Source of the DNA: Pocillopora verrucosa
Taxonomy: Eukaryota; Cnidaria; Anthozoa; Scleractinia; Pocilloporidae
DNA length: 64,000 nucleotides
Direction: 5' to 3'
Assembly: GCF_036669915.1 (NCBI RefSeq)
Contig: NC_089313.1
Coordinates: forward strand, 4,971,585-5,035,584
Below, one piece after another: positions 1 through 16,183 of the stretch; the first letter of the stretch is position 1; each line of letters begins with the position of its first letter. A program made the translations under genes and the position numbers. Under the pieces are notes generated by a model, which was not told the origin of the DNA, made no database searches, and saw only the letters and a list, made by a program, of their open reading frames with translations.

Positions 1-979
1 GTGGCTGTTAAAAACTTGAGAGACTTGTCTGTTGGAGTGGCCATGAGATTCATTTGTTTACCGGACCATTCCTGTAATTTGTGAATTTATGAGCATTGTT
101 TTAGGAAAAACAAATTTCTAAACAGCTCAGTGGAGGGCCCTTCAGGATCTGGATTACATTTTTCAGCTAGTTTGTTAAGCTTACTGTTCTCTGGAGACCC
201 TAAAACACATGGTCACAAAGCCCCTGAGCTTTGTATAGGTGAAAACATGATTTCAAGTGCAATGTGGTGTCAATAAGTAAGAGTAAATTTTTCAAAGACA
301 ACAAAATTGCATGAGCCTTTAGAGTGAAATTTGTAGTCTTTGAAAAATTAACAAGTACTTATTTTCACTAAATTGACTCATATTTATTTGAAAATAATTA
401 AAGAGGGCCCACTTGACTCCTTTCTTTAATTGAAGGGAACCCTTTTTCAAGAAATGGCACTCAAGAAAAGGGTATCCAGAAAGATGTATAGTCTAATCAC
501 TGAGAAAGCAAAGAAGAGGAAGGCAAATGAGACAGTAAGAGGCTGTAATGTTTGAGGTGAGTTATAAATGGTAGCTCTCATATCAATCACTTATTTTTGC
601 AGATACTTCACTCCAAAATCTAGTACTTTAAAATAGTAGTTATCCTTGAGCACAACTCTTTGTGCTCAATTTAACATTTGGATGTATTTTTTAATGTGGA
701 AATCTTTTTTCCACTTGCTGAAATACTGCAAAGCCACCATCTAAACTAAACCTGAGGTAGACTCAATATTGCTCTACCTTGGACTGAAAATTCTGATCCT
801 GTTGGCCTGGTTTTCTTTGTCTGGTCATATCTTTTTTCTCAACTTTTATACCAGAGCCTTGAAAACCTGTGACTGGCTGGTGTTGCAGAGTCCTGTAAAT
901 ACAGAAAATAAAATTCAAACTTGTCAATTGGAAATTTTTTTAATTAAAGCTTTTTTTTACGAAAACAAAAAAGTGAAAA
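1..979. other. no gene recognised
   Basis: AT-rich stretch without a convincing coding exon or known repeat. The 89-codon plus-strand frame at 769-1038 has no recognisable domain and overlaps the 3' end of the minus-strand reading frame that follows. It may hold the 3' UTR of that minus-strand gene. Confidence 0.4.
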
Positions 980-1582
980 CTAGAAAACAAACTTGTTACT
1001 GGACGGATAATTGGTTGGTGGTGAATCCATACAATTGATGAGAAAGGAATGGGTTTGTTGTTTTATCGGCTGGCGAAGTTGTGCTCCAATTTGATTAGTG
1101 CCATAATAACGCCCACTGCATGGCAAAGAGCTTCCACTCCTACCACTTCCACAAATTGACTCCTGGTTTTGTCGCAAGAAAGAGGAAGTGCCGTTGACAT
1201 TTTTCTCATTGTTTGAGGAATTTGGCGGTTGAAGTCGCTGAAAACGTTTCTGTGGTATCGCTACTTCACTAGCATAAAAACATCCCTCTCCAGCATTGTT
1301 TAACGTGAAGGCTGAAGAGTCTTCAAAGCTGTCTGTTGTTGGGTTCGCGTACAAGGCCTGCCTTAATCTTTTCTTCCTGTTATTTAAAGCGAACATTGGT
1401 ACTATTCGCCCTGTAGATGACAAAGTTTTAACAATTGAGCTGTCTTCATAAATTATCCACTGTTTAAGTAGCTTATCAAAAAGGTTACATTCTAGCGACG
1501 CTGACTGAGTTAAACGGAAAAGTTGTAACAATTTAAAAGGCTTTAACTTACCGCTTAGGTTACTGTTGGGTCGATTACTCAT
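980..1582 (-). CDS. unrecognised small protein, about 200 aa
   Basis: I do not recognise the family. One open frame of 200 codons starts at ATG 1582 and ends at 980. The protein is basic and rich in Ser, Asn and Gln, with no signal peptide, membrane segment or obvious domain. Its middle has a hydrophobic/aromatic patch (LFDKLLKQWIIYED) and a basic run (NNRKKRLRQAL). A strong donor (GCG|GTAAGT) lies at 1551-1550 and a possible acceptor (GTCAG|CG) at 1501; splicing there would remove exactly 51 bases (1501-1551), in frame and free of stops, so long and short forms are both possible. The start is the first ATG, next to a candidate divergent promoter. Coding status rests on frame length alone. 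Confidence 0.4.
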   Translation of the reverse strand: MSNRPNSNLSGKLKPFKLLQLFRLTQSASLECNLFDKLLKQWIIYEDSSIVKTLSSTGRIVPMFALNNRKKRLRQALYANPTTDSFEDSSAFTLNNAGEGCFYASEVAIPQKRFQRLQPPNSSNNEKNVNGTSSFLRQNQESICGSGRSGSSLPCSGRYYGTNQIGAQLRQPIKQQTHSFLINCMDSPPTNYPSSNKFVF

Positions 1583-1844
1583 TGGTGAATTATTATTTCA
1601 CTAACAAGTCAGTTGTTCTTAAAATGTTCTTCAGAGGATTCCTCTACTTAAGACAGCTATAAAGAATTGCTACTTAGGTTAAAATGCGTCTAGATATTCA
1701 TATTTTCTGGACAGAAAAATTGTGAAAAGAAATGAGCGTGACCTTATGCCTGCTGTACTCTTTGACCTACGTTATATTTCGCGCCTTTTTGCGACGCGCA
1801 CGTCCGTCACAAACCTCGTACCCAAGCGTTTCAAGGTTTTCAAA
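1583..1844. promoter_or_regulatory. candidate bidirectional promoter
   Basis: About 260 bases separate the minus-strand start (1582) from a plus-strand ATG (1845) that sits in AAAATGGCGGC, a YY1-like ATGGCGGC motif of the kind found at many TATA-less animal starts. The right part is locally GC-richer (CGCGCC near 1780, GCGACGCGCACG near 1791). Inferred from geometry and motif only. Confidence 0.3.
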
Positions 1845-1904
1845 ATGGCGGCGGGTAGGGCATGCGTGGCGCACTTTGTGAAATTCCCCGCACTCTTATT
1901 TATG
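1845..1904 (+). CDS. candidate first coding exon of an unidentified gene
   Basis: ATG at 1845 in AAAATGGCGGC opens 20 codons (starting MAAGRACVAHFVKFP) and ends exactly at a strong donor ATG|GTGAGT at 1905. The peptide is basic and hydrophobic, as a mitochondrial presequence or signal-like first exon can be. I found no downstream exon before the convergent 3' end of TGS1, so the gene, if real, must splice across or into a very short exon. Reading on past the donor gives an open frame to 2054 with no recognisable domain. Confidence 0.25.
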
Positions 1905-3017
1905 GTGAGTAGGAAGGCTAGAGAACCAGGTGTTTCAGATACGGAAAATAGAGCGAAAATAGAGGAAGATTACCCTCCATTCCTGCTACTATTTCGACTT
2001 TCTTTCGTCAAGCCCTATTTCAATATTTTTTTCATTCCAATTTGGACCCTATGAGAAGCCCGAAATGGTCATAGGCAGTTTGATGGTCAATTAACAGATT
2101 GGGCTAAGAGAGGCTGAGGGGAATTTTGGGTATCGGTAAAATACCAAGCTGGGGTTGGTACATTTTCTCCGACCCAAGGGAAGTAGGTCCTGGGACACGT
2201 TTTTTTATCGAATAGTCTTCCAAACATAAGTAATTTTTCCGAGATGTCCAGATAAAAGCGTAACTCAATCACGTGTTACAACTATTCACTAACAAAGTTT
2301 TATAAACACATTCTTGACGTGCATAGACTGTGCGACTGCAAAATTACTTAAGATTTAGTTTGATTTCGGAAGTCCCCGACCAGTAAAAATTACCATTACC
2401 TTCATGAGGTGATAAACACGTTACTTCTCCCCAAAACTTATCAACTTAAACAGCGTTATATTGACTACAACACCAAATCCTCTGAACTCATTTATAAAGA
2501 AACGAACGCAAGCCATAAAGGAGAATTATTTATTAATTATTATTACATCTGGAAGTTTTCGAGGCAGTGGACCATCTAAATATCGTTAGTGAGTCTAGGT
2601 GCACAATAGGAAAAGTACTACTGTGAACACAACCGATCGATAGAGCGCTTTTCGATTGAGTATCGTAAAACAAATAAAAAATGAAGGAAAAATATCGCAA
2701 GGAGCCCGTGAGAAGGCAGAGTAAAAACGAATAACCTGAGTAAAGCGCGCGAAAACCCGAGTGACAAAGGTGCGATTGGTTTTGGTTTTGCATCTGATTG
2801 GTTGAGAATAACGCAAGTTTTCTGGAGAAATCACAGAGCGAAGTGAAGCATAACCTAAAAAGGCTGGGATTACTTTCGACACACATTTGAAAATTATTCT
2901 ATAAATTAAAACAATAAATCGACAGCTAATTTCGCCCAAACTATTGGCGTTTTATACACTGATCACTAGGCAGAAACTGATTTGCAAGTTCTCTGCAAGT
3001 TTTCGTTCCCTAAATTT
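1905..3017. other. intergenic DNA and likely TGS1 3' UTR
   Basis: No exon recognised on either strand. On the minus strand the TGS1 stop is at 3018, and an AATAAA signal (TTTATT on the plus strand) lies near 2528-2533, a plausible end for its 3' UTR. The overlapping minus frames at 2533-2939 show no domain. Confidence 0.4.
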
Positions 3018-7816
<4,799 letters not shown>

Positions 7817-8795
7817 AAGTTTACGATAACATTAACCCAGTGTCTGTCCTCCACGTGCTTTCTGGAACAGTTCGAGGAGGTTTATGACCGCCATACTGAA
7901 ATCAGTTTACTGTTCATGTAGGCTCAAGTGGAGTATCTCACAAACCCTTGACAGTTGTACTTGAAAGTTGCGACACCGGTGCAGTTTGAAAGGGCATGGT
8001 TTGGAGTACGAGAAATTGCTCAAACAAGATTAGATGTGGAGTTAGTCAGGACACTTAACTTCTGTTTCATTTTTGTTCTTGTGGTGATATAATCCTTGTA
8101 GGTACCCCTTGAGAGGAACTCTCCGGGATCATGACCCACGGAGGGGCAAGCATCATATGCTAAATGGAGTAGTGCTGGGGGTTTAACTACCGCTTTTCCA
8201 TAAGTGGCTGTACTGTAAACCCAAACATGAGAGCCTTCTTACATGCTAAACAGATGGCATTGAGAGGTCTTACAGGTGCCTGTAGATCACTAATAACCAG
8301 CTTTTATTGGAACTCCTCATGCAGTGTATGATAATATATTTGGTTATAGGTTGCTACAAAATGAGTGGAGGAGAGAGTGAGGATAAATACAAAGAAAGTT
8401 ACAGAAGGGGCAGGGAAAGCTGCAAGTTATGAACTTCAGAGAATTTTGCTCTCAGGGAAGGCATTTAACATTTTTGCTTCCAGAAGTGACCAAAAAGAAA
8501 TTTCTCACTACGATATCACCGGGAAGAAGGAAAAACATGAGGAGAGGGATAGTGCTTGATTCGTCACCATTTTCTCTAACCCAACATTACGAGAAACATG
8601 GGAGAGCAGAGAGGAGAATTGACACCTAGATCTGGAAGTGAAAGGGTTGGAGGAAACTTGGGTGAAAGGGTGTTGCTGAAATCATCTCATTTATGGCAAA
8701 TGAGGGAGTAACCCCCACATTATGAGGAATTAAATTATCCTCGGTCAAAATTTTATCTCATCATTTAGAGGAGATCTTAAGGATGCATTGGTGTA
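7817..8795. other. TGS1 upstream region, no gene recognised
   Basis: Upstream of the TGS1 start. The first 150 bases are the likely promoter. Two overlapping plus frames at 8365-8629 (64 and 66 codons) have no recognisable domain, and I see no splice or start evidence that would make them genes. Confidence 0.4.
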
Positions 8796-9595
8796 CAGTG
8801 CAACCTCGATTTAACGAACCTCTATATAACGAAGTCCTCGGTATTACGAAGGATACTCTTCAGCCTGGCGAAAGTTACAATAAAACGTTTGAGAAAGAAC
8901 CTCGATGTCGTCGATGTAACGAAACCCTCGTTATAACGAACACATTCCAGAAGCCCAAACGCATATTATACCCCGATATAACGAACAAATATTACCACGT
9001 GGCAACAGACAAATGCGAAACAGACCAACAAGAGTCAGAATACTTCAATTCTGTAACAATAGAACAACTTCACAGTCAACAGCTCATTCTAAATGCTGAC
9101 ACTGACGCTATCGACACATCTATAGATCCGCTTTATCCTCTTTGTCTCTTATTAGTTCTATTAAGTTTAAATCAACCTCTTGATTTTTAAAGGATTCTTG
9201 TAGTAAAAGGTGTAAGAGGCAGGAATTTCTAGTCCAATGCCCTTGTTTCTCCGTTTGCCAGTGAATTCCACTGAAATTTGTCCTCCCTGCTTTAAAAACA
9301 CGGTGCTGTAGCTATGAACAGACATGTACCGGCGGTGCAATGTAGCTTCATATAGAAATTAAATGATGCACACGTTATTTACATTAGTCGTTCCGATCCC
9401 AAAATGCTGGGTAGCGCGACTTCACGCCACAAAAAAATAATATAAAACAATAATATTAAAATCCATTAACCATCCCTCAATATAGCGAACATTTAGGTTG
9501 TTTTTCCGCAAATTCGTTAAATCGAGACTTTCGATTTAACAACCAATTTCCCAGTCCCACGGCACCTCGTTAAATCGAGGTCCCATCGTACCACT
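8796..9595. mobile_element. Tigger/pogo-like non-autonomous DNA transposon
   Basis: The left end CAGTGCAACCTCGATTTAAC is mirrored at the right end, whose reverse complement starts CAGTGGTACGATGGGACCTC and continues GATTTAACGAGG. CAGT-start termini with repeated GATTTAACGAA/ATATAACGAA subterminal motifs are typical of the pogo/Tigger branch of Tc1-mariner. TA precedes the left end; the right flank is not TA, so one target-site copy has decayed. At about 800 bp it has no transposase; the plus-strand frame 8783-9190 inside it is not a gene. Confidence 0.75.
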
Positions 9596-11446
9596 GGCAG
9601 TGAAACCCATGCCTTTCGAGCCGGAGACAAGTATGAATGCACTTGAGGTTCGCAAGACTTCGTGCATAAAAAGACCTCTCACCTGCTTGAATTTTTCAGA
9701 TGTCATTGCGCGTGATGAATGCTTGCTTGCTTGCTCACTAGTCTAATTGTCCAGGTGAGAGTAATAATATTCTGAAAAGAAGTGTTTTCAGCGACAGCTA
9801 TCAACATTTTGATAACCAAAGTTGGAGTCATCAGTAGAGCCGAGTGATTATCAGAGTCACATTACCCTAGCGATGTCTACCTATAGGGTCACTGTAACCT
9901 AAAACAGTCCTTTTCAGGACCACTCTCGTGCTGATCCACTGTTTCCTCCGCATTCAAACCATCTGGTGTATTTCCTTAGGTACTTTCCAATGTTTGCCAG
10001 AACCAAGGTTTAACCCCTCAACTCCCAGAAGTGATTAAGGTTAAGATTCATAAATCATCCATATATTATCAGCAAACAGGTCACGAGGATACTCAAACTC
10101 ATCAGGTAGAAGTTATCTCGATTTAATACCAAATTCTTGCGCCTAATTTATGAGGAAATGTCTTGTAGCCAGCAGGGAGAATTATCAATCAGATCTTGGG
10201 AGTTAAAGGTTAAATAGCGTGCACAGCACACCACTTCACCTGAAGAGTTCATAGCACCTTTTACAGCCACAAGGCTCTTGTCTACTAAATCTCACGAGAT
10301 ACTTTGCTGATTGACTGTTCACCATCTACCTCAACTGAATAATGAAGGAGACTTTATTTTGACATCAAAAATGTTTTACACATTTAACTTAAAATCTAAC
10401 AAGTAACAACAGAAAAATCAGGCAAAACTTGACTTGATCTGTAACAGTTCTGTTCTCCTGAGGAGTTTCATGATGTTAACAGTCATTGAACTATCTACTG
10501 CATTATTAATTTACAAATTAAGGAAAAAGTCAGAGCATGTAAAGACTGCTACAGTTCCAAACTTCTCCTTTCAAAATACTCCAGGTAAAACAGCTGACTA
10601 AATATTGAACAGATGATGACAAAACTACATTAGTAAATTTCTTTCAAGTCAATACATAAAAATTGCATGCTTATAACAACTTATTCTTTAAAAAATGTTT
10701 CAAAGACAGAAATATGAAGATTTTAACATAAGACTGAAAAGGGTATAAATCAAAATGGAAGCTTATTTGAATCAAAGCTTTCTCTTTCAGAACAATGAGG
10801 AATTCCACTTGTCTGGGAAAATCTGTAACAGATAATGGAAAATATTGTGAATAATATAATCAGAGACAGCACCACCAGTAATTTGGAGGGAATAATGCCT
10901 GTAGTTTATTAACAATGAACAATACTGCGACAAGAAAAGTCTGTGGGTATTAATTTTTTCAGATTTTAAGAATTGTCCTCAGTCCACAAAAATTAGTTCC
11001 TGTAGAAAAAATTCAGCAAAACAGAATGCTGCAAATTTATTACCTTATATCCAATTGAAAAACTTTTGGAAGAAGGCAAGGCTTCAGGATGGGCTTGTTG
11101 TTGTTGTTTTTTTCTTTCTTTCTTTTTTTAATTTCATTATTGTGCAAACCTCAGTGGGCAGAAAGGGTTTGGAGGTTCAACAGACAAAACAAGCAAACAG
11201 ACCAATAGGAGTTCTGGAAAAATGCCTCCATAAAAGTAAAACTGTTGTGACATGAAGTTCCAGTCAAAAAATTACATACTTTATGTACAAGTATTAGTTC
11301 ATCTAAATTTTCTGCAGTTTGAAATGCAACTTCTGAAGGGACTTAACATGAAATTGAACTTCAAGTAATGAACTTTAGATTACAGATAATAATAATATAC
11401 GATAAATATGAACTGATTTTTAATACCTGCTTACGTAATGCCACAT
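9596..11446. other. intergenic DNA and SR-protein 3' UTR
   Basis: No gene recognised. Near 9720 there is a short GCTTGCTTGCTTGCT run, and at 10010 a MITE. The rightmost kilobase (about 10400-11446) is AT-rich and is likely 3' UTR of the minus-strand SR gene that stops at 11447; several TTTATT motifs (AATAAA on the minus strand) occur there, for example near 10906 and 11036. Confidence 0.4.
10010..10213 (+). mobile_element. TTAA-MITE subfamily C
   Basis: TTAACCCCTCAACTCCCAGA at the left and GGGAGTTAAAGGTTAA at the right, with the C marker AATCAGATCTTGGGAGTT. TTAA on both sides. Confidence 0.85.
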
Positions 11447-14400
11447 TTAGTAACGGCGTGGGCTACGTGACCTGCTCCTTCCTCTTGATGGCCACCTTTT
11501 GAAGGAAACGATGCACAAGGTGTTAAAAAGGGTTTTTTAAATTTAAATGCATTTCAGGTCAAAATGCTCAAAACTACTTTAATTTGTTCTTTCTTTTGTT
11601 TTGGTAACATTTCCAGTCCCTTGACTGAGAAAAATATGAATCAAACTGGTTTGAGATCACTATGACATTAGATTAATTTAAACAGCAATTTGGATGTTTG
11701 CATGTAACAAAATATCAATGATGCACAAATTTCAGCATGTTTATATTTAATCAACAGCCACTTACACAGTTTCAAAATTTTACAGCAAAAGATACTTGCT
11801 TTATGGTGACCTTTTGACAAAAATTTTGGCCATTACACATTTTGATCTGAGTAAAGAAATATTCTACTAGAAACTGCTGTATTTATTATACATCAAAGTT
11901 GATGTACCTGTCTTGCTCAGGAGACCTTCCCCCTCTACGTGGTGGTGACCTTCAACACAAAACAAAAACATGCATTGTCAGTTGGCATTTATGCTTCTTT
12001 CTAAACCCCTGAGTTACATGTTACTAATGGTCTTCTTATTCTATAGGCACCCCTGTGAAAACAAAGAATATCAATTTTGAGAAAAAACTGGATACAACCA
12101 CCAACCTCTTACCAAAAATTCAACCACAGTTTTAACCCTTTCACTCCCAAGAATCCATTAGTAATTCTCCTTACTGTCTGCCGTGCAATTTATGTGATGT
12201 TAGTTTGGAGAATTTGAAATTGGATCAACCAATAATGCCCTAATTGATATTTTTCTTTATTCTCATTACTTGTCTGCTTCATATAGTCCTGATAGTGTAA
12301 GGAGAAGTTCTGTCTGATATTTTTCTTTATTCTCATTACTTGTCTGCTTCATATAGTCCTGACAGTGTAAGGAGAAGTTCTGTCTTGGTCACCAGTGGGA
12401 CTTAAAGGGTTAACTCCATGCATGCTACAAGTATGGTGCTTGAAATTTCTTCATCATTTATAACAAAGACCAGTACTTCACAAATGACCATAAAAAAAAT
12501 AATGCCCTGTAATAAAAATTTACACTTGTTGAAAAATATGTACTTGAAAGTAGAGTAAGTTAGGAAGCAACATAAAATAATTGCAAGATGTTTTTACCAA
12601 TTTTAACCACTGAAATTACATTAAGCACTACCTGCAGTTGCTAATGTAGAAGAGGAAAACTGGGTTTCCTTGTTAAAGAAAGCTGATGTGTTGTTCACAT
12701 GCTGAAGTGCAAAATTAACATTGCTGGGGGAGGATGACATTCGAGGAGAGGTGTGCATGTTGCTCTCTTATGAAAGAACCCTGGCAGCACTTGGTAACAA
12801 TTCAGTGATGCCAATTGAGACACTCCTGGTCCATACATATCAGAATCCGAGGGTACAAAATCAGGGTGTGGTGATTTTAGTTATGGAGGGAGGTTGAGTT
12901 GAAAGGTTTGATTCCAGGTGGATGAGAGCAGGTTTTGGAGGTTGATTGAAGGAAGAATTGGAACTGGCCGTGTTGATGTTTTTTTGTTGCAACATCTTGA
13001 ACTACTGGAAATTTGGACGGAGTACAAAGGTGATCTAAATCACGACACTTTGTTGAACTTGCAACTGCAAAAATGTAACAAAGATGCGAGGACGAGGTAT
13101 GGATGAACCTAAAGAATAACCCAAATAGTTATTTTGGTGGAAATGTTAACTAGTATTATGGCTACAAATGACAATCAGCACCCCCAGCTGTAACAAAATA
13201 TTTAACATTATCACTGTTTGGAGTGAAATCTTAAGATCCATATTATAATATTGAATGGAATTGGGTCAAAATGATTTTTACACTAGACTTAAGTTTACGT
13301 CACATTTGCCTTAGTTGAGGATACATTATCAAAATTCTTAACCCTCTTGATACTAAGAGTGACCAGTGCCTAATTTCTCCTTGCAGTAGTTCTGCTGAAT
13401 CATTTATTTTAAGATCATAAGAATAAAGAAAATTACTTACAACCTAAGAAGCTTTGATTGTTAAACAAATTCTCCTTCTCAGCACCAATGCAAATGTATA
13501 GGGAATAGTATGGAGAATACAGATAACGATGTTAGAGTGTCAAGGGTTAAAAAAGGAAAAATATGAATAAACCTAGCTTTAATTTATTTCAACCTAAATG
13601 CTGTTTTATTTACAAAACAAACTTAGAGGTATTTATTGATTTCAAGTAAATTTGAATCAGAAGTTTAATATTGACTTCAAGCCCTGTAGACAGATAAAGA
13701 CAGTTTGAAATGCAATTTCAGAATGTAGCATTTCCATAATTTTGTAACATTTTCAAGGGAAATAGGGACAGGTAACTCAAAAAGTATTTTCAGTCTATGC
13801 ACTGTTACATTCTAATAATAAATCATGACAAACCTAATCACATAAAGCAGTATTCATCAAATGAAAGTTTCACTTTTGAGAAAAAAAAAAAGTACTTCTT
13901 TAATCAATATTCTTTAAAACTAGAAAAGTTTTTCAATTTCCTCTCCCTTGTATCATGATCATGAAGGTTGAAGGAAACCACCACAGAAGTATTCCACAAC
14001 AAAGAAAAACCTAAAACTAAAGGTAGTAAAATTCTGCACCAATAAGCTCAAGTTACTCCAAGGCAATCTCACTAAAAGGACAATTTACTTACCTATACGG
14101 TGATCTGGAGCGATCATCATAACGGTCATATCCTCCTCCTCTGTCCTCAAAATGTCTGCCACCACCAGAACGGTCACCACGGTAACCACCACCACCCCCA
14201 CTTCGACCACCACGGCCTCCCTTGTGTCGAGACATTTCTACTCTTATACGGGCTCCACAGACATGCTTGCCATCTAGGGCGTCAATGGCATCTTTTGCAT
14301 CACGCAGGTCATCAAATTCCACAAAGGCAAATCCAGGTGGATTACGGGCAACCCACACATCATGCAGTTTTCCAAATCTTTTAAATTCTTTCTCCAATTC

Positions 14401-14463
14401 ATCCTTTCGTCCATTTTCCCCAAGGTTTCCAACATACACTTTGTATGTTCGTGGAGTCGACAT
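11447..14463 (-). CDS. SR splicing factor, SRSF3/SRSF7-like
   Basis: An SR protein that binds pre-mRNA through one RRM and recruits splicing and export factors through an Arg/Ser tail; nuclear, in speckles. Three coding exons in register: 14463-14093, 11949-11908 (only 42 bases) and 11495-11447. The joined protein is about 153 aa (human SRSF3 has 164). The RRM spans roughly residues 8-78 with RNP2 VYVGNL and RNP1 GFAFVEFD; then comes a Gly/Arg-rich linker ([16 protein letters not shown]) instead of the SRSF7 zinc knuckle, then a short RS tail ending [13 protein letters not shown]. The ATG follows directly on an acceptor (TTTCTGCAG|ATG), so a 5' UTR exon lies further right. Both junctions split an Arg codon as AG|G. 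SRSF3 versus SRSF7 orthology is not settled by the sequence. Confidence 0.93.
12132..12413 (-). mobile_element. TTAA-MITE subfamily B with internal duplication
   Basis: TTAACCCTTTCACTCCCAAG to TTAAAGGGTTAA. It is 282 bp instead of about 210 because a 70-bp internal segment is present twice in tandem (12245-12314 and 12315-12384, nearly identical). In the long SR-gene intron. Confidence 0.9.
13338..13550 (+). mobile_element. TTAA-MITE subfamily A
   Basis: Starts TTAACCCTCTTGATACTAAG and ends GTCAAGGGTTAA. Internal A blocks TTGTTAAACAAATTCTCC and TATGGAGAATAC. In the SR-gene intron. Confidence 0.85.
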
Positions 14464-14490
14464 CTGCAGAAACAAATCATTATCAATAGC

Positions 14491-14897
14491 TTAACCAATT
14501 GATCCCTAAGAGTGAGTACCATCTTATATCACCCTTGAATCAAACATTAATCCTTTACACCCTAACATTGATCAATATGTATATTCCCTATACTGTCCTC
14601 TATACATTTCCTATGGTGCTGATAAGAAGAATTTGTTCAATAATCAAGAGCTTTTTTAATTGATGATCATTACCTTTATTCTCCTGACCTAAACATGTGA
14701 TTCAAGGGTGATATCATAAGGAGAAATTATATGCAAGTCACTCTAAGGGGCCAAAGGGTTAAGGGAATGAGAATTGACAGATCACCAACTAAAGAATCTC
14801 TTGATTGTTAACCAAATTTTCCCTCTCAGTACCAGAGGAAATGTATAGAGAACAGTATGGAGAATGTGTATACTGATCATGAAGTGTAAGGGGTTAA
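14491..14897 (+). mobile_element. TTAA-MITE subfamily A, split by a second copy
   Basis: Left part 14491-14550 (TTAACCAATTGATCCCTAAG to AATCAAACATTAA) and right part 14763-14897 (GGGAATGAGAATTGACAG to GTAAGGGGTTAA) join into one A copy once the antisense copy at 14547-14762 is taken out. Located upstream of the SR-protein ATG, probably in its 5' UTR intron. Confidence 0.9.
14547..14762 (-). mobile_element. TTAA-MITE subfamily A, nested insertion
   Basis: A complete antisense A copy inserted into the host copy at TTAA. The host TTAA is present on both sides (14547-14550 and 14759-14762), which is the target-site duplication. The element proper runs from TCCTTTACACCC to CCAAAGGG. Confidence 0.92.
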
Positions 14898-16141
14898 CTA
14901 AATATGCCTAAACCTTAGTATCTAGGTTCAAAAAAACATCAAAATAGAACTTTAAGCTATATTGACTGTAAAAGTTCATATGCTGTTTTTTGATGCTTGT
15001 TAATGTTGGCCTAGAAGAATTGAGGTGGAATAATTTACTTCATCATCAAAATGTAGTCAATGATTTTTGGATTCTTCTCTATCGTAGCTCAGGTAGTATG
15101 TCAATTTTAAGGACATTTTAAATTTGATTAATGCAATTTCTCTTGCTTTTTTTCACGGAAAAGTGAATAGTTAATGAAATTAATTCTTAATCAGAAGTAT
15201 GTTAAACTTGGTGACGCGTTAAAACACTGACTACATTATCAGTTTGAGTACTGAAGTGTGAAATTTTTTTGTAGTGGCGACTGGTAGAGTGATATTTTGT
15301 TTTGATCATCTGTAGAAATAAGATAAGCGAACTATTATTAAAAGCCACATTTTCTGCAAGAAAGGATTAGTGCATAACCAACACTGTTCGATAAGGAAGC
15401 CTTCGTCCAAAAGGTAATCTATTGCTCTCGCCATTGTTTCTTTTGTATCAAAGAACTAATAGCGATCTTTCCGCACGCATTTTTGAGTGCTCAGAAAGAA
15501 ACAGCATGAAACAGTTATTCAAAAAATTGACGAGTAACTGCTGAAAGACTTGGTCCCTCTCCCCGAGAAGGAAAGCAGGTACGTCGCAGAAGACAAACAG
15601 CAACGGCTTACTTCTTAAAACTGATATCACATTAAATTTCACTTGAAAACTGAAGGAACAACATCTCGCTTTAAGACAAATCTTTCGTATAAGCTTCGCA
15701 CTTGATCCGTGGTCGAAACCACACTAAAGTTTGTCTCAAAACTTAGGAAAACAATTCCTACTATAAAAACTATTTTTTTCCTAACGAAGGCAAGGTAAGC
15801 TTCAAAGGCGAGTTCGACGAGAGAAACACTCCGCATTCTACAAGGTGAAACGCCACATTGAAACAACTGGGTCGAAAATCCACACGAATCCCATATTCAG
15901 CTACCTAATTGTTTTAAAACATACAAATAAAAAACATCAGATCTTGGGGTGTCTGTTACCTCTGAGTAGAGAAGTAGATCTCAAGAAAGTAGCTCCAAAT
16001 GGTATGAATATAGGCTGCAACCTAAACTCGCGTTTATCGGCCTTTCAGTTGAGCGAGCGTTTCATGTGCTTTCACCAGGCCTACGCGGTCAACAGAACAC
16101 GAAGACGAGGCGAAACGAAACCCAATAGGATAAAGGGGTAC

Positions 16142-16179
<38 letters not shown>

Positions 16180-16183
16180 TATA
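14898..16183. other. upstream of SR gene, no gene recognised
   Basis: Probably holds the first, non-coding exon and promoter of the minus-strand SR gene, but I cannot place them. Open frames at 15448-15866 (minus) and 15845-16222 (plus) show no domain, and the last one runs into an inverted-repeat element. Confidence 0.35.

Noticed and set aside
8783..9190. 135-codon plus-strand open frame
   Set aside because: It starts in and runs along the Tigger-like element's terminal repeats and has no transposase features.
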